From assembly GCA_960531495.1 (NCBI GenBank), contig OY482862.1, forward strand, positions 6,963,614-7,027,613: a stretch of 64,000 bases of DNA. Reading direction: 5' to 3'. A program made the position numbers and the translations under genes. Below the pieces are notes generated by a model. The model was given only the letters and a program-made list of their open reading frames with translations. It did no database searches and was not told the DNA's origin. This document shows, piece after piece, positions 57,046 through 64,000 of the stretch. Origin of the DNA: Zeus faber (taxonomy: Eukaryota > Chordata > Actinopteri > Zeiformes > Zeidae). The first letter of the stretch is position 1, and each line of letters opens with the position of its first letter.

Positions 57046-57488
57046 GAAAGAGTCTTTATTTATCACGCAACACACCACACTATAACACATGCTTGCACAC
57101 ACACACACACACACACATGCACATGCTTTTGATGGTGGCCGGTGAAATGGATCCTCTGCTTTTAACCCATCCTGGCTTGTCCTTCCTCCGGGGGCACAGC
57201 CAGGAGCAGTGGGCAGCATACGTGGACGCGCCCGGGGAGCAGGTGATAAATGTCCATTGCTGGTCAGACGATGATGGGTGCATGTTTTTGGTGGGGGGTC
57301 CTTACTGACGTGAGGTGGAGGAAACCCCATGTGAGCACGGGGAGAACATGCAAACTCCACACAGAAAGGCTCCTATTTGGGAGATAACCCACCGGAGCAC
57401 AGTGCCAACAGCGCCCCAGGCGGGAATCGAACCCGGGACCTTCTTGCTGTCAGGCAGCAGTGCAATGCACTGCGCCACCGTGCCACTG
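57046..57488 (-). mobile_element. Full-length tRNA-derived SINE
   Basis: Read on the minus strand: a tRNA-like head with A box (complement at 57467-57477, TGGCGCAGTGC) and B box (57423-57433, GGTTCGATTCC), about 34 bp apart. A body follows with CCTTTCTGTGTGGAGTTTGC and GGTTTCCTCC. It ends with a CA-type microsatellite and TGATAAATAAAGACTC. Length about 440 bp. The head would carry the RNA polymerase III promoter. The copy at 44700-45013 is the same family. No obvious partner LINE is seen in the window. Confidence 0.8.
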
Positions 57489-59234
57489 TAATAACATTTT
57501 GTCATAACATTTTGAATTTGTTGCGGTCACTAATGTTTACTCACCACACCATCCCATTCATACCATACAGTATGTTATGTAAATGCATACATTTGAGCAC
57601 TATGTATTAACACCTACATTTTCTTATATCGTGCCACTTTATTTGATAAACATTTTAAACACAGTACTCAATATGTTTTGTCACATTTTGTAACAATAAT
57701 AATAACATATAGTAACAGATAGATAGTAGAGTGTAGATAGTAGATCTAGTAGATTGTGTAGAAAAGTGGGGATATTACATAATAATTAATACATTTAGGA
57801 CATTTTGGCAAGTTATATAAAAATGCGGATGTTATTAAATGATGCGTTGTCACAGGAATGAAGAAAACAATGAAGGAATTGTATCTATGATCAAATTGCA
57901 AGAGATTAGTAAGAGAAAAATTTGTAGGATTCATGGAGTCACTTCTGCAACACATATTGTTTTGAAACCCTCATTTAGAGTCTATAAATGTGCTAAAGCT
58001 AGAGCTGTCACAACTATTACGTAATTGCCAATTATTTGAACAGATCACAATCTCTTTGTGAAATTACTGAGGAAAGTTCCATCAAAATTTTCGTGGAATT
58101 TCAAACAATCTGAGAAATGTAGCAACACGACATTGCATGTGAATTGGGCACATTTCTATCGTCGAGTTCAGGAAAACGTATTTTTATGTCCCAATCTTCA
58201 ATGTAAATAAATTGCTATACTGCCACAGGTAGAGATGTGTTAAATGTGTTATAAATGTATATTATTCCAGAACCAGTGGCATGAAATGAAAAATTAAATG
58301 ACAAAAAGATCATTCAATTGTTCATCGCAATTATTTGTATGACAGTTAATCATCACCTGAACGGATCCTCCAATAGCAGACAGACATATTCGCCAGTACA
58401 GGAGGATACCAGAACAAATTAATGTCCTTCGTAGAGACTCGCTGCCATGACGCCTCCTTCCAATGCTCGAATGTGACCTCAGCGTGTCACATCCCACTCA
58501 TTAATTCTCTGTGGATACCGTGATGTCAGCACAAAAAAAGAAAAGAAAAAATAAATTAGGAAGAAGCAGCTCATTTCTTTTCTCTTTGCCTGCCCCTGCC
58601 TTATCAGGCGCTCCATGCACTTATATGGAGAAAGAGGGAGTGCTTATGCTTACAGGTACACCGCGGTTTGGCGGCGACCCCGCGCATGTTGGCCTCAAAT
58701 TTAGTCGAGGGGATCTTTTACTTCCTTATTATCACGCTGTTGGCGAAAAGGAAGCCGACGTTGGCCCCGTTCCATGTCTCTGCAACCGTCCACAACATCA
58801 GCGGAGTAAAAGACTTGAAAGGAAAGTACGGGAACCCTCGTCTGTGAGGTCGCCAAGACAGAATGGTTTGGTGTGCACTGACCAGTACGCACTGAGGGAC
58901 ATTCTGTTCCTCCAGGTACCGTAAATGACATATGATGAGATAATAATTTGGAGGCATTATCAGTTAGACAGGCTATCCAGGAGCGCCGTAGCTCCGTGAC
59001 ATCCCAGTGTGTTCAATTTATTTTTGTGCAACTTAATAGTCCAATTTTTCACTTAACCTAATCTTTCTTTTTGGTGTCTCAAGGATATGAATTATTTTGA
59101 ATTGGCTAATTTCTTTCTGCCAAGGCACACTTTTTTTGCAATGAAATAATCCCACAGCTCACTACTCTCCTGTTAACCACTTTAGACATCACAAAATGTC
59201 ACAAACCCATAGAAATTAGGTTAATTGTTATGGC
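57489..59234. other. Unique non-coding stretch
   Basis: No gene recognised. AGAGCTGTCAC at 57999 resembles the start of a common fish repeat but nothing else supports it. 58290-58960 is unique sequence of ordinary complexity. Confidence 0.4.
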
Positions 59235-59720
59235 CTACTAACAGTTAGTGATGCGAGACTCATGGACGATTTGGTCTTTGTGAACGAATATTTTAAACTC
59301 GACTGACTCGGGAGTCAGGAGTCACTCCGGTGAAAGTGGTCAAGCGAGTTAATGGTCTACAAAATTATTACTCAGGACTCAGAAATTAAAGGACCAAGAC
59401 TCAAAACGGGATAGGTATTTGGCATAATTCATATTGAATATCATTGATTTACACCGCATTCCACCAAAATAAATAATTTGGACAGAATTAAATGATTCCT
59501 GTGAGAATGCCATTCACAACCCAGGGCCAAACAGACTCTTCTGACCCTAATTCATCATTCAGCAGAAGTCGTACCTTGCTCACTGTGCGTTACACTGACT
59601 GAATCAAACGAATGAAGAGTCTGAAAATTGAATGACTCTTTACTTTTTACTGAGTGACTCATCAAGCACAGAATCTCCAAAAAACAGCTGAAGGAACCTT
59701 TTTACGAAGAGTTCTCACTT
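59235..59720. repeat. Dispersed AGTCACTCC repeat, copy 3
   Basis: Most complete copy. It starts TTAGTGATGCGAGACTC, contains GACTCGGGAGTCAGGAGTCA, CACCAAAATAAATAATTTGG and AACGAATGAAGAGTC, and stops near CTGTGTAACTTGTG. Both other copies (13470, 32115) align to parts of it. No reading frame. Confidence 0.55.
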
Positions 59721-60768
59721 TCACTGTGTAACTTGTGCTTGTTCTGATAAACGCAAAACAGCTATTCTGGCTGGAACCTATGAATTAGTACAGCCTTGAA
59801 ATTTCAATTTTGATCTTGCGACACAAGAACTAGTTTCCATCATTTATGTGGTTGAAGTGGAATATGTGCTTGGCAGATTGCCAAGGCTTCAACCCCCCCG
59901 CCCCCTTTATGCCAGGCCTCTTCTCCGCCCTGTTGCCTCACAGTCAGGTCTTCCTATCGGTAGATGTTTCGTTAAAACAGTTATCTTTTTCCTTGCTTGT
60001 TCTCTCTCTGAGACTGATATCAGGACAAATGTAGGAAAACTTTTGATATCGGGGAGGGATGACTTGATGGGAAATGGGACTCGAAACAAAACAAAACCAA
60101 AAAACAAATTGGAACTGGGTGAAGCCTCTGTTCTTTCTGGAAGTAGATTTGAGTGTTTCCAGGCTTCTGTCTTCCATTCATGTGGCTGATGTGGCGTCTC
60201 TTTATAGTGGAATGTGTGATCCCGCTCCTCTTACCTGTCTTGGAGCCTGCGTGTTCCATCACAAACAGACTACACTAGGAATCTGCCAAAACGTCTGAGA
60301 ACGAATGTGCTTTTTCATGGATTTGTTGCAGAGTCTAGTGTCAAAACAACAAATCTGGTGGCGAGTCCAGACGTCCCGTCACAAATGTAACATGGGATTA
60401 TGTCATATGAAATGGCAGAGATAGACAAGGTCACAGGGTCACAAGTTCTTTACTGACAATTTCTACCATATTTGTCACATTTATCCTAACCCCATATGTC
60501 GTTATTCCGAGCCCCGACAGTGACTCATCACATTTTAAACATCCATGAGAAGCAAACACATCACCCGATATATGTTTACAGTGTCGTTTCAATCTCATCA
60601 TTTATAGATATAGAATGAAAATACCATTAAAGATTAAGGGCACACCCGTGTAGTAATACTTCTAACATTTTATAATAATTTGTATTTGATTTGATGTGGA
60701 ATAATATGTCCAATGTTTATCCATTATTCCTTCTATTTTCAAAATACCATGAGATAGATAGGTGGACG
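59721..60768. other. Unique non-coding stretch
   Basis: No gene or repeat recognised. Confidence 0.4.
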
Positions 60769-61477
<709 letters not shown>

Positions 61478-62611
61478 AAGATTCAAGACTCAAGATTCAA
61501 GAGGTTTATTCATCACATAGATATACATACTTACATTCATATATGCAGTGAAATGTCAATGTAACGTATACAGTGATTACACACAATAATCTAGATTGAA
61601 CACAATAGCTTCCATATTTCTACTTGACTAACGAACTGATTCCCAAAAAGTAATGCAATAAGTAAATCTAATAATATAAAATAAAATAAAATAAAATATA
61701 GAAAAAATATAGGAGAAAATATAGAAATTAAGGGAATAGACTTATTTATATGGGATAGGATATTATGTACATACAGATATGTGCAAGTGGCATGTGAATA
61801 AAATGAGGTAGCTGTGTAGAGATATACAGTACAGCATACAACAGTATGGCACAGCAATACAGTAACACCGAACAAAACAACAATACAGCACAGTATGCAG
61901 TAACCTAGAACAGTGATAGAGTATGCAGTACAGTATGCTACATACAGTACAGTAAGGTAGTGTGTGTGTCTCAGTGCTTTTTGTTAGGACCCCTGGTGAG
62001 TTCAGCGTTGACAGTCTGTATGGCTGGCGCGAAGAAACTCTGTCTCAGTCTCTCTGTTCTCGCTGTGTGACTGCGGAGGCGCTTGCCTGACCACAGCAGC
62101 TTAAACAGTCCATTAGGATCCCTCATGATCCTGCAGGCTCTGCTACTACACCTCCTGGTGTAAAGTCCTGAAGGGAGGGGAGAGTAGTTCCAGTGGTACA
62201 TTCAGCTCAACACACCGCCATCTGCAGGGCCCGCCTGTACTGAGCAGTACAGTTCCCAAACCAGGCACTGGTGTTGCCTGTCAGAATGCTCTCCACTGCC
62301 ATTTCTTCAGCTGCCTGAGGTGGTTAAGACGCTGCCTTGCCTTTCTCAGAGTGTCTGTTTGTAAAGTCCATATTCCTCCGTGATGTGGACTCCCAGGTGC
62401 TTGAAGCTGCTCACCCTGTCGACAAAAGTCCCATTAATCACCAAGGGCGTGTGCGTCCTTGGTTGTAATCCTCAAAAAAAGTCAACAATCAGCTCCTTAG
62501 TTCTGCTGATGTTCAAGAGGAGGTTGTTGTTCTGGCACCAGAGTGACGGTAGGCCTTCTCATCACCATCGTTTATCAGGGCCACCTAAACTGTGTCATCA
62601 GCAAACCTGAT
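61478..62611 (-). mobile_element. LINE copy G, degenerate
   Basis: Minus-strand copy with tail CAAGATTCAAGACTCAAGATT at 61478, a 3'UTR and remnants of the last part of the reverse transcriptase. It is more decayed than copies C and E, with small deletions near 62125, 62300 and 62370. Homology ends near the box C region at 62611. Confidence 0.85.
61971..62590 (-). pseudogene. LINE reverse transcriptase C-terminal remnant
   Basis: On the minus strand the frame to 61971 shows YTRRCSSRACRIMRDPNGLF (a deletion removes the HHPNN residues) and ends ELTRGPNKKH. Upstream pieces show [15 protein letters not shown]-type residues in another frame. It is too damaged to be a protein. Confidence 0.75.
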
Positions 62612-62761
62612 GCAGCATGCATTGTTCAGACTTTCTAGAGTTGTTAAGAGTCATTAAGTTTTATTATTAAGTATACATTTTAAATGTCCTATGCAAGTGT
62701 TATGCATGCATGTTATGCATTGTTCAGTGTTGTTAAATTGTTAGTAATCGTTTATGTTAAT

Positions 62762-62878
62762 GTTCAAGTTCAAGTTCAAGAGATTATTTGTCACATACAT
62801 ACACATACGGTTATACATATATGCAGTGAAATGTCATGACACCCGGTGATTACGCACAATAAGCTCTATAAGCGTTGT
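62762..62878 (-). mobile_element. Short LINE 3' end, second tail subfamily
   Basis: GTTCAAGTTCAAGTTCAAG tail, then TTATTTGTCACATACATAC, GCAGTGAAATGTCATGACACC and GGTGATTACGCACAATAAGC. It ends at GCTCTATAAG, almost the same boundary as the copy at 9035. Confidence 0.8.
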
Positions 62879-64000
62879 AAGTGTTTAAGGGAATTCAGTA
62901 CTGAAACCGTGATGGACATGTTGGGTTTGATGAGACCTAAGTCTTGAGTCTTGCATAGCCTAAAACAACACTGTTAAAGTATACTTTGCCTCACTTCACT
63001 GACCGCCACAATACATACCGAGACAGTCAAAGACCTGTGTTAGTTAGAACTTATGTAGGCTGTTGTAAGTAGAGAGTGAGACAAAGTTTTTCAATTAGTA
63101 ACTGTAATCAGATTACTAAATTTAGTAACAGTGATGTAACAGTATTGACAGACAAATGTAATGTGATTACAGTAACTTGTACTTTGTAACTTTATAATGT
63201 GTTATCTCCCACACTGTTCAATATACAATAAACATTATGATATCACTTGTATGAAACTACTGATATGGGGGTGGTGAACTATACAGACTTCATTTTGATC
63301 ACTAGCCGTTGGGCTGACAGACAGGTCTTGAGTTGTCCCGTAGAGAGGTGGCGGACCCACTCCGAGGGGAGAAGGGTCTTGTTTACAGCGGAGCGCTTCC
63401 TCCATCTCCTTTGGTGTTTATTATGCTGAGTTTCAGTTCTTCTCGTTCAAAGACCTTCCTGTTGCCATCAGGGTTTACATGTCTGATCACATGAGGACAT
63501 CAAAGCCAGACGTCTGGGGCGCTGTGCGCCTGCGTGGTTATTTATGCCATATCGAGGAACGCAGCTCGCTCTCTCGGGGTTGGGGCGATACGAACAAGGG
63601 GCCCATTCCCTTGTTTCGTTGACTGGGTTCATTTTATGTGGGACTTATTTTGATTTCTCTCAAACTGTGACGTTGTCTATGGTGGAGAATGTCAAACCGA
63701 CAGCTGAGAGGAAAAGTAACGACGGTGCTCAAAAACAACACTTCTCGGGCTTTCAAGCAATCCAATGGAATGCCAAACCCCCAAAAGTGGCGAGGTGGGG
63801 TTGTTAAAGATCCTTTGGAAGTGAACAAAGCCTTTACATCAGGGGTCCCAACCACCGGTGCTGGGCCACGGGGCATTTCCCAACAGCCCATGAGAAGGCG
63901 GGCGGGGATGCCCTCTTTAGCCTGTGCTTTTTTTTTTAATTTTTTTGGCAAAGCCCGATAAGAGTGGTCTCAAATCGAAAACGAGCGAGCAAACAGTGTG
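62879..64000. other. Non-coding stretch with hAT end
   Basis: CAGGGGTCCCAACCACCGGT at 63841 resembles the terminal repeat of a fish hAT family. Only about 35 bp match. The rest is unique, with no gene recognised. Confidence 0.45.

Noticed and set aside
57046-57488. Head of the SINE as a functional tRNA gene
   Set aside because: A and B boxes are present, but the segment passes straight into the SINE body, does not form an obvious cloverleaf acceptor stem, and exists in another damaged copy.
57839-58024. Frame with RKICRIHGV and AGAGCTGTCAC motif as a repeat start
   Set aside because: Only one short motif agrees with a known fish repeat; the rest does not.

Overview
The window reads as vertebrate nuclear DNA, most likely from a teleost fish. 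The evidence is CR1/L2/Rex-like non-LTR retrotransposons with a (TTGAATC)n tail, L1-like LINEs, a Ty3/gypsy element, PIF/Harbinger and hAT transposase relics, a tRNA-derived SINE and many long GATA, CA, AT and AAT microsatellites. The species cannot be told from the sequence. I recognise no host gene, exon series, tRNA, rRNA or other RNA gene. All recognisable coding sequence belongs to mobile elements, and all of it is truncated or frameshifted.

Layout. 1-4.6 kb: unique DNA, then a minisatellite of about 72 bp units that is split by two oppositely oriented LINE copies (1590-3254 minus, 3403-4276 plus). 4.6-13.5 kb: unique DNA with a third LINE (6817-8126 minus), a short LINE tail (9035), a 3'UTR-only LINE copy (9969-10454) and an older dispersed repeat. 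13.5-29.3 kb: mostly unique, AT-rich non-coding DNA. It holds a hAT transposase relic (14668-15178), a non-autonomous element with inverted ends (18910-19792) and microsatellites. 29.3-31.3 kb: a LINE copy set in an AT tract inside older LINE-like sequence. 33.1-35.2 kb: a local duplication A-B-A-B whose second pair is split by 1.5 kb. 36.8-38.3 kb: an L1 fragment. 39.1-41.4 kb: the best preserved LINE copy, with most of a reverse transcriptase. 41.9-45.1 kb: a PIF/Harbinger transposase relic that carries two later insertions. 46.7-55.2 kb: an L1 split by a Ty3/gypsy element, which is itself split by a LINE and a hAT element. 55.6-56.3 kb: CAA-rich duplicated repeat. 57.0-57.5 kb: full-length SINE. 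61.5-62.9 kb: one more LINE and a short tail.

The parts do not form a pathway. They record successive insertions. The clearest chronology is at 46.7-55.2 kb: L1 first, then gypsy (5-bp target duplication ATCAC still visible on both sides), then the LINE in gag and the hAT element downstream of gag. A second tower sits at 41.9-45.1 kb, where a Harbinger gene is interrupted by a SINE and by an unfamiliar element with inverted ends and its own reading frame. That inner element (about 42674-43840) is my best candidate for something undescribed. Unique islands between repeats could be regulatory DNA, but this cannot be decided without alignment to other genomes.
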